Source: SIG78 sp045587205 (GTDB lineage: Bacteria; Verrucomicrobiota; Lentisphaeria; Victivallales; Victivallaceae). From it: a stretch of DNA of 18,402 nucleotides. The stretch lies in assembly GCA_045587205.1 (NCBI GenBank), contig JAZNBV010000007.1:1-18402 (forward strand), read 5' to 3'. Below the pieces are notes generated by a model. It saw nothing but the letters and a program-made list of their open reading frames with translations. It was not told the origin of the DNA and ran no database searches. This document shows positions 6,657 to 14,928 of the stretch, in pieces; positions within the stretch are counted from its first letter, which is position 1; each line of letters starts with the position of its first letter. Position numbers and translations under genes: made by a program.

Positions 6657-8531
6657 ATGGCTGAACAAGTTATCTGGACCGGCAGTAAATTGAACTTTGC
6701 TATCGGCACCCAGCAGATTTTCCACGATGCGGATTTTTCCATTGCCGAAGGCGAAAAAGTTGCCCTGGTTGGTCGCAACGGCTGCGGAAAATCAACACTG
6801 CTCAACGTTATAAAAGGCGATCTGCTGCTTAATGATTCAGAAATTATGCAGCAGAAAAACCTGCGTACAGCCTCGCTTGATCAAGACTTCAGCCTGCCGC
6901 CGGATCTGACCGTGCGCGAAGCCGTTCAGCAGGGACAGTCTGCAATCTCTCAAATGCTTGCAGAATACGAAAACACCGCCACCACAGCCGCCCGCCACGA
7001 AGAGTTGGAACACTATCTGACTATGCACAATGCGTGGAATCCGGATGTATTGCTGGCGGAAGTTATGGATAAACTCTACCTGACACGTACGCAGGCAAAA
7101 CTTGCTGAACTCTCCGGAGGAGAAAAGCGGCGGGTCGCCCTTGCCCGCGCCATAGTATCCCAACCGGATCTGCTGCTGCTGGATGAACCGACCAACCATT
7201 TGGATATTGAAACAGTCAACTGGATAGAAGATTTTCTTGCCGCGTATCAAGGTACAACTCTGCTGGTTACGCACGACCGCTTTTTCCTTGACCGGGTAGC
7301 AACCAGAATCGTGGAACTCGATCACGGCAAATTTTACAGTGTAGAAGGCTCATACGCCGACTTTCTGGCATATAAAGCAGAACGGGAAGCCAACGAAGAT
7401 GCTCTTGAAGCCAAGCGCAAACATTTTCTGCGTTCGGAAATCGAATGGGTGCGCAGTTCACCCAAAGCGCGGTTGCGCCGTAATCTGGGGCGTCTGCGCC
7501 GTTATAATGAAGTTGCCGCACAATCAGGACCCGAGCGAACCGGAGAAGTGGAACTGGTTATTCCTCCGGGGCCGCGGTTGGGCAATATGTGCATAGAAAT
7601 AAAAAATATATCAAAAAATATTAATGGAAAAACTCTTTTTGAACCATTTTCTCTTGAAATAACTCCGGGCAGAAAAATTGGCATTGTCGGCGCCAACGGA
7701 TGCGGAAAAACCACATTATTGCGGATCATAACCGGCAACCTGGCACCGGATACAGGCGAAATTAAACTTGCCCCGCAAGTAGAATTCAATTACATCGATC
7801 AGAACCGCCTTGCGCTTAATGAAGAACTCACTGTTTACGAAGATGCCGCCGAAGGGCGCGATTCGGTAAAAATCGGCAGCGACAGTATAACAGTACGCAG
7901 TTATCTGCGCCGGTTTCTCTTTGAAGATGAACGGATCAACACCCAAATAAAGTATCTCTCCGGCGGCGAAAAGGCGCGCCTGATTTTAGCAAAAATCCTC
8001 AAACGCGGCGGGAATTGTCTTATTCTGGACGAACCAACCAACGACCTGGATTTATCCACCCTGCGCTTGCTGGAAGAAGCGTTGGCTGATTATAACGGTA
8101 CACTGCTGCTGGTAAGTCACGATCGCTATTTTCTTAACCGCATCTGCGACGGCATCATTGGTATGGACGGCTCCGGCAAAATATTCTACACCCCCGGAGA
8201 TTACGACTATTATATGCAGAAAAAACCGGTCAGATCAGACCTCAAGCCCACTGCCGCCAAACCGCAGCCACCCGTTCCACCTCCGTCTCCGGCGGTTCAG
8301 GAAAAGCCTAAAAAACTTACTTTCAAAGAGCAGACCGAATTCAAAAATCTGGAAAAGCGTATTCCGGAAATCGAGGAACGTATTGCTGAAATCGAAGCTA
8401 TTTTCCAGGAGCCGGATTTTTATAGCAAATATGGTTTTCAAAGCAGCCAGCTCAACACCGAGCTGGAAGATTTGAAAAAAGAGTTGGATTCAGCCTCCGA
8501 ACGCTGGCTGGAATTAGCCGACCGGATGTAA
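6657..8531 (+). CDS. uup: ABC-F family ATPase, Uup type
   Basis: This 624-residue protein carries two ABC ATPase cassettes and no membrane segment, as expected for the ABC-F family, which acts on ribosomes or nucleic-acid-linked processes and not in transport. Cassette 1 has Walker A GRNGCGKST (39-47), signature LSGGEKRR (152-159) and Walker B LLLLDEPTNHLD (172-183). Cassette 2 has GANGCGKTT (345-353), LSGGEKAR (434-441) and CLILDEPTNDLD (454-465). The linker contains EIEWVRSSPKARLRRNLGRL (261-280), typical of Uup. The C terminus (about 552-622) starts KKLTFKEQTEFKNLEKRIPE and is a coiled coil, the Uup DNA-binding-like tail, reached through a Pro-rich spacer (about 530-548). No Shine-Dalgarno site is apparent before the ATG. 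In other bacteria Uup limits precise transposon excision and helps ribosome function. The next gene follows after 17 nt. Confidence 0.93.
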   Translation: MAEQVIWTGSKLNFAIGTQQIFHDADFSIAEGEKVALVGRNGCGKSTLLNVIKGDLLLNDSEIMQQKNLRTASLDQDFSLPPDLTVREAVQQGQSAISQMLAEYENTATTAARHEELEHYLTMHNAWNPDVLLAEVMDKLYLTRTQAKLAELSGGEKRRVALARAIVSQPDLLLLDEPTNHLDIETVNWIEDFLAAYQGTTLLVTHDRFFLDRVATRIVELDHGKFYSVEGSYADFLAYKAEREANEDALEAKRKHFLRSEIEWVRSSPKARLRRNLGRLRRYNEVAAQSGPERTGEVELVIPPGPRLGNMCIEIKNISKNINGKTLFEPFSLEITPGRKIGIVGANGCGKTTLLRIITGNLAPDTGEIKLAPQVEFNYIDQNRLALNEELTVYEDAAEGRDSVKIGSDSITVRSYLRRFLFEDERINTQIKYLSGGEKARLILAKILKRGGNCLILDEPTNDLDLSTLRLLEEALADYNGTLLLVSHDRYFLNRICDGIIGMDGSGKIFYTPGDYDYYMQKKPVRSDLKPTAAKPQPPVPPPSPAVQEKPKKLTFKEQTEFKNLEKRIPEIEERIAEIEAIFQEPDFYSKYGFQSSQLNTELEDLKKELDSASERWLELADRM

Positions 8532-8548
8532 ACCACAGGAAGAATATT

Positions 8549-8866
8549 ATGAACAAGGCTTATGAACTTTTTACCGCAGTACCCAAATTGCATAATTGTG
8601 CACAGGCAATCGCCTCCGGTTTCGGCAATGAAGAATTATCGCAGGCAATGAAAGTTTGCGGCGGCGGCAACGCACCTCTGGGGCGCTGCGGAGCATTGCA
8701 CGCTGCGCTGGCATTGACACCCGAAGTCAATCACGAAGCATTGATAAAAGAATTCACCGCCACTGCCGGCAGTGAAAGTTGCCGTGGAATAAAATCAGCT
8801 GAAACGCCCTACCCCTGCAAGGAGTGTGTGCGTCTGGCTGCAGAATTGGTGGAAAAATACCGTTAA
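8549..8866 (+). CDS. C_GCAxxG_C_C family putative redox protein
   Basis: The 105-residue protein has six cysteines (17, 37, 47, 78, 90, 93) in the family pattern. NCAQAIASGFG opens it, CGGGNAPLGRCGALHAAL forms the central C-GGG-CGA motif, and C...PYPCKECVRLAAELVEKY forms the C-terminal cluster. Members are thought to bind a metal or Fe-S centre or act in redox chemistry, but no reaction is established. The start is supported by AGGAAG nine nt upstream. It follows uup by 17 nt, so the two may be cotranscribed. Its stop overlaps the end of the convergent membrane protein gene by 4 bp. Confidence 0.88.
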   Translation: MNKAYELFTAVPKLHNCAQAIASGFGNEELSQAMKVCGGGNAPLGRCGALHAALALTPEVNHEALIKEFTATAGSESCRGIKSAETPYPCKECVRLAAELVEKYR

Positions 8867-9873
8867 CGCTTTTTCCGCAACAGCATACCCAGCGCAAAAA
8901 CGCCGCCAACCAAACTGGCAATTACAGTAAGCGCGGTAAAAATCAGCGGAATCTGCACCGCAACGGCCTCTTCTGCCGCCCCGAAAGCATTATAGATAAA
9001 ACAGAATACAGCATCGCGTACACCGATACCGCCGGGGGTAAGCGGCAACAGTCCGGAGAGTTCGCCCACACTGCCGCAAACCAGTGCAGCAGCACCGGAT
9101 GCCTTATCTGCGGACAATCCTCCCGGCAAAGCGGCATTTATGCAAAACAGTGCGGCGCTGAACAGCGGAAAACCGATCACTCCGGAAACAACACTCCACA
9201 GCAAACATTTATGCCACGCCGCCCGGTACGAGTTCAAAGCTTCCAATATCCGGCACACCAAGCCTTTGCTTATACGGTTGCTCCAATTGATTATGCGGCA
9301 GAAAAATTGACTTTTTTCCATAAAAATTCCACCGCAGATAAAGAAAACTGCTGCCAACAATATAAGCGGAGATAACAAAGCCGCAGCGCTAAACAGATAA
9401 CGCAGTTCGATACTTTCAGGATAAAATTTTCCGACCAGAAAAACTATGCTTACCGTCATAGCAAACAAAGCCATACCGCAACATCCGCAAATCCGGTCAA
9501 TCAATACCGAAAGAGCCGCTTGGGGCTGTAAATTTTTATTGATATTCTGAACCGCTAAAGTTGCTTTTACAACATCGCCGCCCAAAGTGCCGCCCGGCAG
9601 GAACATCATCCAGAAAATCCCCTGCATTGTAATAGACAAAGCCCGCCCAAACGGTATCTTTATACCCGCACAGTTCAGCAGACTCCACCAGCGCAGCGCC
9701 CCCAGCAGATTCTGCAGCAGTATGAGCAATAACGCCGCAAGCAGTATAGAATTATCAAGATCGCTTTTCAGCAGATTCTTTACATCAGCCTTGCTGACAA
9801 GCAATATTATGATAACTGCCGCCAGCAGTAATTTTCCTGCCGGAACGAGTTTTTTGATCCAGTTTATTTTCAA
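8863..9873 (-). CDS. YbhN/AglD-type integral membrane protein (flippase-like, LPG synthase TM family)
   Basis: This 336-residue, very hydrophobic protein has about eight predicted membrane segments. The first (about 12-27) is followed by the segment LLLILLQNLLGALRWWSLLN with its conserved Arg-Trp. Then come FLPGGTLGGDVVKA (about 91-104) and VLIDRICGCCGM. Near the C terminus is LLPLTPGGIGVRDA. These G-G-D-x-x-[KR] and PGGIGxRE/D-like motifs mark the UPF0104/lysylphosphatidylglycerol-synthase membrane family, whose members move or synthesise lipid-linked molecules. The start codon is TTG, chosen because AAGGAG lies 7 nt upstream and no nearby ATG has such a site. It is monocistronic and convergent with the cysteine-rich gene, overlapping it by 4 bp. 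The exact lipid substrate cannot be told. Confidence 0.88.
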   Translation of the reverse strand: MKINWIKKLVPAGKLLLAAVIIILLVSKADVKNLLKSDLDNSILLAALLLILLQNLLGALRWWSLLNCAGIKIPFGRALSITMQGIFWMMFLPGGTLGGDVVKATLAVQNINKNLQPQAALSVLIDRICGCCGMALFAMTVSIVFLVGKFYPESIELRYLFSAAALLSPLILLAAVFFICGGIFMEKSQFFCRIINWSNRISKGLVCRILEALNSYRAAWHKCLLWSVVSGVIGFPLFSAALFCINAALPGGLSADKASGAAALVCGSVGELSGLLPLTPGGIGVRDAVFCFIYNAFGAAEEAVAVQIPLIFTALTVIASLVGGVFALGMLLRKKR

Positions 9874-9902
9874 TATAACACTCCTTATATTTTACGGCTT
9901 AT

Positions 9903-9931
9903 ACAATAGCATTGATTTATCTTTTTACCAA
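9903..9931 (-). promoter_or_regulatory. Possible promoter of the YbhN-like gene
   Basis: Reading leftward, TTGGTA (9926-9931) is followed after 17 bp by TATTGT (9903-9908). The spacing is ideal and the hexamers are moderate. It lies about 30 bp upstream of the TTG start. The rest of the divergent gap (9932-10050) is very AT-rich; a TATAAT at 9956-9961 could serve the rightward gene, but no clear -35 accompanies it. Confidence 0.3.
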
Positions 9932-10050
9932 TATGAAAAAATTTTTTATAAAAAATATAATATCAACCACAATATATTCGGAAAGTAATGCATTTTTATT
10001 TACAGAGAGCCCTTTTTTAACTCGCAAACAATAACAAAAAGGTAATATTT

Positions 10051-10509
10051 ATGAAAATTCTTTCTCTGAAAACTCTGGTTACGACGCTGATAATCGCTTC
10101 CGGATGCCTGGCAATGGCAGCAGAAAATGCTCCTGCAGAAAAAAAAGTTCCTGAACGGGCGAAAATGATGAAGCGCAATATGCCCAACCGTAAACGCTCC
10201 GCTTTTATGATGAGTCCGGCGATCAGAAAAACAGCCAAAGAACTTAAAGCGTATCAGGCAAACCCCACCGCGGAAAACTTTGCCGCTTTTGAAAAAGCAT
10301 TCAACGCTGCGGTGCAGGAAGATACTGCAGCCAAAAAGGCATTTCTGGAAAAACAGCTTGCTGAACTGGAAAAAAATCAGAAAGCTCAAGCGGATATGAT
10401 TCTATCAAAAGTAAAATCCGGCGAATTCAAACTACCGGCCCGTCCGCCCCGTAACCGGCAGATGTTGCCCAACCGCCGTCCGGGCAAACCGGCTGAAACA
10501 ACTGAATAA
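10051..10509 (+). CDS. Small exported Met/Lys/Arg-rich protein, unknown function
   Basis: This 152-residue protein has a signal peptide (MKILSLKTLVTTLIIASGCLAMAAE). It could be cleaved at AMA-A, or be a lipoprotein through ASGC with Cys19. The mature part is charged. A basic Met-rich patch, KMMKRNMPNRKR (about 38-49), and AFMMSP are followed by a helical Ala/Glu/Lys stretch (about 60-120) with coiled-coil character. A basic Pro/Arg tail ends it. AAGG lies 8 nt upstream of the ATG. A strong terminator follows 16 bp after the stop, so it forms its own transcript. No family is recognised. The size and helical charge pattern recall small periplasmic Spy/CpxP-like proteins, but no LTxxQ motif is seen, so I do not assign it there. 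Confidence 0.8.
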   Translation: MKILSLKTLVTTLIIASGCLAMAAENAPAEKKVPERAKMMKRNMPNRKRSAFMMSPAIRKTAKELKAYQANPTAENFAAFEKAFNAAVQEDTAAKKAFLEKQLAELEKNQKAQADMILSKVKSGEFKLPARPPRNRQMLPNRRPGKPAETTE

Positions 10510-10525
10510 CCCCCCCCTCCCAATC

Positions 10526-10574
10526 AGTGCCGGGTATTCTGACGCACAACAGAATCCCGGCACTTTCTTTTTTG
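10526..10574 (+). terminator. Intrinsic terminator after the small exported protein
   Basis: AGTGCCGGGTATTCTG (10526-10541) pairs with CAGAATCCCGGCACT (10550-10564), with one bulged T and an 8-nt loop. TTCTTTTTTG follows. It separates the small gene from the hydrolase operon. Confidence 0.9.
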
Positions 10575-10725
10575 TTTTGCGCTCAATTGTAAAATAAAGG
10601 GGTTTTAGGGCTGCAGGATTTGAAAAAAAACTTTTTGGAGTTATCTTAATACAGTTGTATTTATCAAAGATACATAACCAAAAAGAGAAACAGTATCCGC
10701 TTTGACAATAATAAGGAAAATATCT

Positions 10726-12711
10726 ATGAAAAAACATCTCCGTATTGCAGCCCAGCAGTGCAACTTTTATACCCGGGAAGAAACCCTTAAACTGCCGGAA
10801 TTGTGGAAAGAATTCCATTTCAATACCGAACAGCTTTTCCATACTCACGCCGATATGTACAGTGCGCTTTATGATGAAGCATTGCACAAAGATCTGGTAG
10901 TGGAATATATGAAAAATGCCAAAGCAAACAATATAGATATTATTGTTTATATGAACTGCCATATTCTCGGTCCCAGCATTGCCGACCGCAAGGATTGGAG
11001 CGTGATCGACAAAAACGGAAATTATCCGCTTTCTTATGACACCTACCCGGCCTGCTGCCTTAACTCCACCTGGCGCGATTACTTTTTTGAATGTGTTGAA
11101 AAACTCCGTGAATTCGACATCATCGGGCTTTTCTTTGACGGCCCGCACTATGACAACTGCTACTGCCCGGTCTGTCAGAAAGAGTTTGAAAAGTTGTACG
11201 GCAAAAAAATGACCGATGCCTCCGATGCTGAACTTAACCGGTTTGCCTATGAAACAACAATGCGTTTCAAGGAAGATCTTTATCGCAAAGTTAAATCGGT
11301 AAATCCCGCCTGGCAGATGTATTTCAACGAAGGTTTAATGCACGTACGCTACAACAAAGAATCTTTTGCCCGACAGCTTGCCACCAATGATATTATCGGT
11401 ACCGAAGGCGGTTTTTTCTTTTACTGCGAGCCCAGGAAAACCAACGAATGGCGCTGTGCGGCATCTGCTAAAGTTGCCGAAGCGGTTGCCAACGGTCGCC
11501 CTACGGTTATTTTCTTTGCCGGAGACCAGAAACCGTGGAGCTGGTATCTGCACACCCCGGCAGAAACGGCACTCTGCTATATGTCATCGATCGGCAACGG
11601 TGCCAGCGTATGGTACGGTTTGCACTGCACGCCCGACAATTACCGCTCTGAAACCGGCAATATGATCAAAAAACTTCTGGCTTTTGATGAAAAATATGAT
11701 GAGCTTTACCAGAACAGTGTCAGCGCTGCCGATATTGCAGTATTCTTCAGTTACGATACTGCCGGACAATACAAAAGTCAAAGCGAAATCAGCGACCTTT
11801 ACGGAGACACCGGCAACACCAATGACTATCCGGGCGATTATAACGCTGTGCACGGGGCATTCGGTATGCTGTCGCATTTGAACCGCGCCTATGATGTTGT
11901 TACAGAATTCAATCTGCAGGACCTGAAACGCTACAAAGTGTTGATTGCGCCCCTGCTGGCAATGGTCAGCGATGAAACCCGCGATGCGATTGCAGAATTT
12001 GTTGCCAACGGCGGTACAGTGATTGCCGATGGAGAATTCGGAATTTACAATGAAAAAGGTATCCGTCGCGAACGCGGGGCTTTTGCCGAAACAGCCGGTT
12101 TTGATTACACAGGCAGATACATTGATCACAAGCGGTTCAATTTCTGCAGTTTCCAGGATTTCTATGCGGCTGACAACCAGAACAACTTCCTGCCGGCGCC
12201 GGAATGGAGCGCTGAAATCGTACCGGCTGAAGGCACAGAAGTTTTCGGTACTTATTCACCGGTACTGGATGGCCGCTACGCCGCCCGTCCGCAAAAGGCA
12301 ACTCTGCCGCTGGCAATCAAAAAATCTTACGGCAAAGGTACATTTTACTACATTGCCGGCGGAGCGTTTGAGTTTTACTACAACTTTACCGATGTAACCT
12401 GGCGCAATGTGATCGGCAAATTGATCGATCAGCACAGCGCCAACGATTATGTTCTGCATAATGCCACCACCGGGGTGGCAATGACCGTCCGTGATACTCA
12501 ATGCGGCAGTAAACTTGTGCATCTGACCAACTACACAAGTTCTACGCGCCCGATCGAAAAGAGCGCGGTCCTTACCGGGCTGGTTCTGGAAGTCCCCGCA
12601 TCTGTGACCAGAGCGGTCAACATCTGGACCGATACAGAATTAACAATGATCGCTCCGGGTAAATTTGCACTTGACCCGCTTGCTGAAGTGGCAGTAATCA
12701 AACTTGACTGA
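10726..12711 (+). CDS. GHL6/GH42-like glycoside hydrolase with trimerisation-like domain
   Basis: This 661-residue protein appears to be a (beta/alpha)8 glycoside hydrolase followed by a GH42 trimerisation-like (class I amidotransferase-type) domain. The barrel part includes HADMYSALYD (41-50), GLFFDGPHYDNCYCPVC (134-150, with Asp138 and a C-x-C-x-x-C cluster) and MYFNEGL (198-204). GTEGGFFFY (225-233) and GDQKPWSWYLHT are also in the barrel. YKVLIAPLLAMVSDETRDAI and EFVANGGTVIADGEFG (403-439) match the trimerisation domain. A beta-rich tail ends it. The Cys cluster and DGP motif fit the hypothetical glycoside hydrolase group GHL6 rather than a characterised GH42 enzyme. The substrate is unknown. 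An upstream in-frame TTG at 10702 exists, but ATG 10726 has AAGGA at the right distance. There is no signal peptide. The next gene starts 7 nt after the stop. Confidence 0.8.
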   Translation: MKKHLRIAAQQCNFYTREETLKLPELWKEFHFNTEQLFHTHADMYSALYDEALHKDLVVEYMKNAKANNIDIIVYMNCHILGPSIADRKDWSVIDKNGNYPLSYDTYPACCLNSTWRDYFFECVEKLREFDIIGLFFDGPHYDNCYCPVCQKEFEKLYGKKMTDASDAELNRFAYETTMRFKEDLYRKVKSVNPAWQMYFNEGLMHVRYNKESFARQLATNDIIGTEGGFFFYCEPRKTNEWRCAASAKVAEAVANGRPTVIFFAGDQKPWSWYLHTPAETALCYMSSIGNGASVWYGLHCTPDNYRSETGNMIKKLLAFDEKYDELYQNSVSAADIAVFFSYDTAGQYKSQSEISDLYGDTGNTNDYPGDYNAVHGAFGMLSHLNRAYDVVTEFNLQDLKRYKVLIAPLLAMVSDETRDAIAEFVANGGTVIADGEFGIYNEKGIRRERGAFAETAGFDYTGRYIDHKRFNFCSFQDFYAADNQNNFLPAPEWSAEIVPAEGTEVFGTYSPVLDGRYAARPQKATLPLAIKKSYGKGTFYYIAGGAFEFYYNFTDVTWRNVIGKLIDQHSANDYVLHNATTGVAMTVRDTQCGSKLVHLTNYTSSTRPIEKSAVLTGLVLEVPASVTRAVNIWTDTELTMIAPGKFALDPLAEVAVIKLD

Positions 12712-12718
12712 TAAAACT

Positions 12719-13897
12719 ATGGATAACAACATTCCGGGGCAATATTCTCCCTGGCGTGAAGCGTGGAAACGGTTCCGCTCCGATAAAATGTCATACGCGG
12801 CATTGATTGCACTGCTGCTGCTGGGGGCAATGGCGTTATTGGCGCCTTTGCTTGCCAATCCGCGTCCGTTGCTGGAATACACTCCGGCAAGTGGCATTAC
12901 GTTGCCGTTTCTGCGCAGTTTTTTTGCTCCGGAAAGCACCGAGTTCTGCATTGAACAGCTTTTCAACTATCTGCTGATAACATTGCCGGCAATGCTGATT
13001 ATCAGATTGATTCCGCACAGAAAATTCCGTCGCACAGTTTCGATACTCCTGCTGCTGCTCCTGACGCTGCCGTTTATTCTTACCAAGCCGCGGCTGGAGC
13101 GGGTGGATTACCGCAACATACCGGTTCCGGAAGGCGGATTCCGGATTATGGCACCCCTGCCCTACGGTCCATTTGAGCAGGCAGGCACCCCGCTGGCAGC
13201 GCCGGATAAAAAACACATACTCGGCTGCGATGATCTGGGCAGAGATCTGGCGACCCGCATAATTTACGGCAGCCGCATATCACTGGCAACCGGTATTATA
13301 GCTACATTTATTGCCGCTTTTATCGGCATTTTTATTGGAGTTTCTGCCGGGTATCGCGGCGGCTGGGCGGATATAATCATTATGCGCATTGTGGAAATAT
13401 TGATCTGTTTTCCGGTATTTCTGCTGCTGTTGATCATTATGGCATTTCTGCAGGAATACAAATTCGAACAATCCATTCTGGCAGTCATCGCAGTATTGTC
13501 ACTCACTGGCTGGATCGGTATGGCGCAGCTGACGCGCGGCGAAGTTCTCAAACAGCGCGAAATGACTTATGTCAAAGCCGCGCAGGCAATAGGCTGTACA
13601 TCGCGGCAAATCATTTTTCAGCATATACTGCCCAATATACTCGGTACAGTAATGATAACATTTTCTTTTGGAGTGGCAGGCGCCATACTTTCCGAAAGTT
13701 CTTTGAGTTTTCTCGGATTCGGCGTCCAACCGCCCACTGCCAGCTGGGGTGGAATGCTTCGCAGTGCGTTCAGCGATCCGTTGAGCGCGTGGCATATGAC
13801 ATTTTTTCCCGGCCTGATGCTTTTCTGGGCAGTGGCAGGATTCAATTTAACCGGCGAAGGTCTGCGTAAAGCCTTTGACCCCAAATCTGTACAATAA
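12719..13897 (+). CDS. Oligopeptide/oligosaccharide ABC transporter permease, OppC/DppC type
   Basis: This 392-residue membrane protein has the N-terminal REAWKRFRSDKMSY segment typical of OppC_N. It then has HILGCDDLGRDLATRIIYGSRISL (166-189) and the EAA-loop YVKAAQAIGCTSRQIIFQHILPN, which contacts an ATPase. ESSLSFLGFGVQPPTASWGGML near the C terminus is diagnostic of OppC/DppC. At 392 residues it is longer than the usual 280-300. The extra length includes two hydrophobic stretches at about 83-97 and 107-122. In-frame TTG 12704 overlaps the previous gene, but ATG 12719 is preferred; neither has a strong ribosome site. No OppB, ATPase or binding protein gene is adjacent, so its partners must lie elsewhere. 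Location beside a glycoside hydrolase suggests sugar-containing substrates, but this is inference. Confidence 0.92.
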   Translation: MDNNIPGQYSPWREAWKRFRSDKMSYAALIALLLLGAMALLAPLLANPRPLLEYTPASGITLPFLRSFFAPESTEFCIEQLFNYLLITLPAMLIIRLIPHRKFRRTVSILLLLLLTLPFILTKPRLERVDYRNIPVPEGGFRIMAPLPYGPFEQAGTPLAAPDKKHILGCDDLGRDLATRIIYGSRISLATGIIATFIAAFIGIFIGVSAGYRGGWADIIIMRIVEILICFPVFLLLLIIMAFLQEYKFEQSILAVIAVLSLTGWIGMAQLTRGEVLKQREMTYVKAAQAIGCTSRQIIFQHILPNILGTVMITFSFGVAGAILSESSLSFLGFGVQPPTASWGGMLRSAFSDPLSAWHMTFFPGLMLFWAVAGFNLTGEGLRKAFDPKSVQ

Positions 13898-13906
13898 GGA
13901 TAAAAA

Positions 13907-14812
13907 ATGACTCTGAATGCATTTATACTTATTGCCTGTTCGGCAATATTTCACGCAAGTTGGAATTTATTGAGCAAAAGCAACCGCCCCTCGCTGGTAT
14001 TTTATATGCAGGCATCTATGACAGCGGCGATCCTCTGGAGTTTTTTCATCGTGTGGGGGATCACAAAAATAGATTGGAGCATTGTTCCAAGCATATTTTA
14101 TCTGATGTTTCTGGGCAGTCTGATCTGCGAAGTAACTTACTTTACCGGACTTGCCAATGCCTACAAACGCGCCGATATAAGTATGGCATACCCGATGGCG
14201 CGCGCGCTGCCGGTACTGTTTACCGGGCTTATCACAATGACTCTCGGCATCGGCAAACCGTTAAATATATTTTGCATAAGCGGCTTGATCCTGATTTTCT
14301 GCGGATGTTTTATTATGCCGCTGCAGAGTTTCAAACAATTACAGTGGAAAACCTACCTCAATAAAAACTTTATCTTTATTGTGCTGGCGGCTTGCGGCAC
14401 TACAGGCTACACTATTTTTGACAGTCAGGCAATAAAATTTCTGAAAACAGCATTTGATCCGTCAGACAAAGCATTGATAAGCTGTATGTATCTGGGAATG
14501 ATGGAATTAAGCATAGCATCAAGCATTTTTATTTTATCAAAATTCATTCCTTCCGAGCGCGAAGAATTTACCCGATGCTTCTGCCGTTCCTGGATACCCT
14601 CCTGCTCCGGCATATTCAGCACATTGGCATACGTTATGATCCTTATGGCAATGCCGCTGGTGACCAATGTAAGTTTTGTGCAGGCGTTCCGTCAGGTAAG
14701 TCTGCCGCTGTGCGCCCTTGCCGGAGTGGTTCTGCTGCACGAAAAAATGACTGTACCACGCTTTACCGGCTTGATCCTGATTTTTTCCGGACTGGTGTTG
14801 AGCGTATTTTGA
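13907..14812 (+). CDS. Drug/metabolite transporter superfamily permease (EamA-like)
   Basis: This 301-residue protein has about ten hydrophobic segments in two similar halves. The first half begins FILIACSAIFHASWNLLSK, the usual EamA opening with a conserved Trp-Asn. It continues YFTGLANAYKRADISMAYPMARALPVL, matching the Tyr-Ala-x-x-[RKN]-x-x-[ST]-Ala-x-x-x motif. The second half ends with VSFVQAFRQVSLPLCALAGV and LHEKMTVPRFTGLILIFSGL, the typical final helix pair. AAGGA lies 8 nt before the ATG, and the gene begins 9 nt after the permease stop, so it belongs to the 10726-14812 cluster. Substrates of such proteins range from sugars and amino acids to nucleotides; none can be assigned here. 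The terminator at 14851-14896 closes the unit. Confidence 0.9.
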   Translation: MTLNAFILIACSAIFHASWNLLSKSNRPSLVFYMQASMTAAILWSFFIVWGITKIDWSIVPSIFYLMFLGSLICEVTYFTGLANAYKRADISMAYPMARALPVLFTGLITMTLGIGKPLNIFCISGLILIFCGCFIMPLQSFKQLQWKTYLNKNFIFIVLAACGTTGYTIFDSQAIKFLKTAFDPSDKALISCMYLGMMELSIASSIFILSKFIPSEREEFTRCFCRSWIPSCSGIFSTLAYVMILMAMPLVTNVSFVQAFRQVSLPLCALAGVVLLHEKMTVPRFTGLILIFSGLVLSVF

Positions 14813-14850
14813 TCAAACGCTGTTGCTTACATCTTTTTTAATGGACACGA

Positions 14851-14896
14851 AAAAGGGGTGCTGCAAAACTTCAAAAAAGTTTGCAGCACCCCTTTT
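14851..14896. terminator. Bidirectional intrinsic terminator
   Basis: AAAAGGGGTGCTGCAAAACT (14851-14870) pairs with its inverted copy at 14877-14896, with one bulged A and a loop of about 5 nt. A and T tracts on either side let it stop both the rightward hydrolase-transporter cluster and the leftward ackA-pta cluster. Confidence 0.92.
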
Positions 14897-14928
14897 GTAA
14901 TTTTCACCCGACTGGTGAGCCAACTCTC

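Noticed and set aside
10656..10674. TGTAT/ATACA inverted repeat upstream of the hydrolase gene as an operator
   Set aside because: The arms are only 5 bp and the surrounding sequence is AT-rich, so the match is likely by chance.
10702..10725. TTG start for the GHL6-like gene
   Set aside because: The in-frame ATG at 10726 has an AAGGA site at normal distance, and the extra eight residues have no support.
12704..12718. TTG start for the OppC-like gene
   Set aside because: It would overlap the previous stop codon and lacks a ribosome site; ATG 12719 fits the OppC N terminus.
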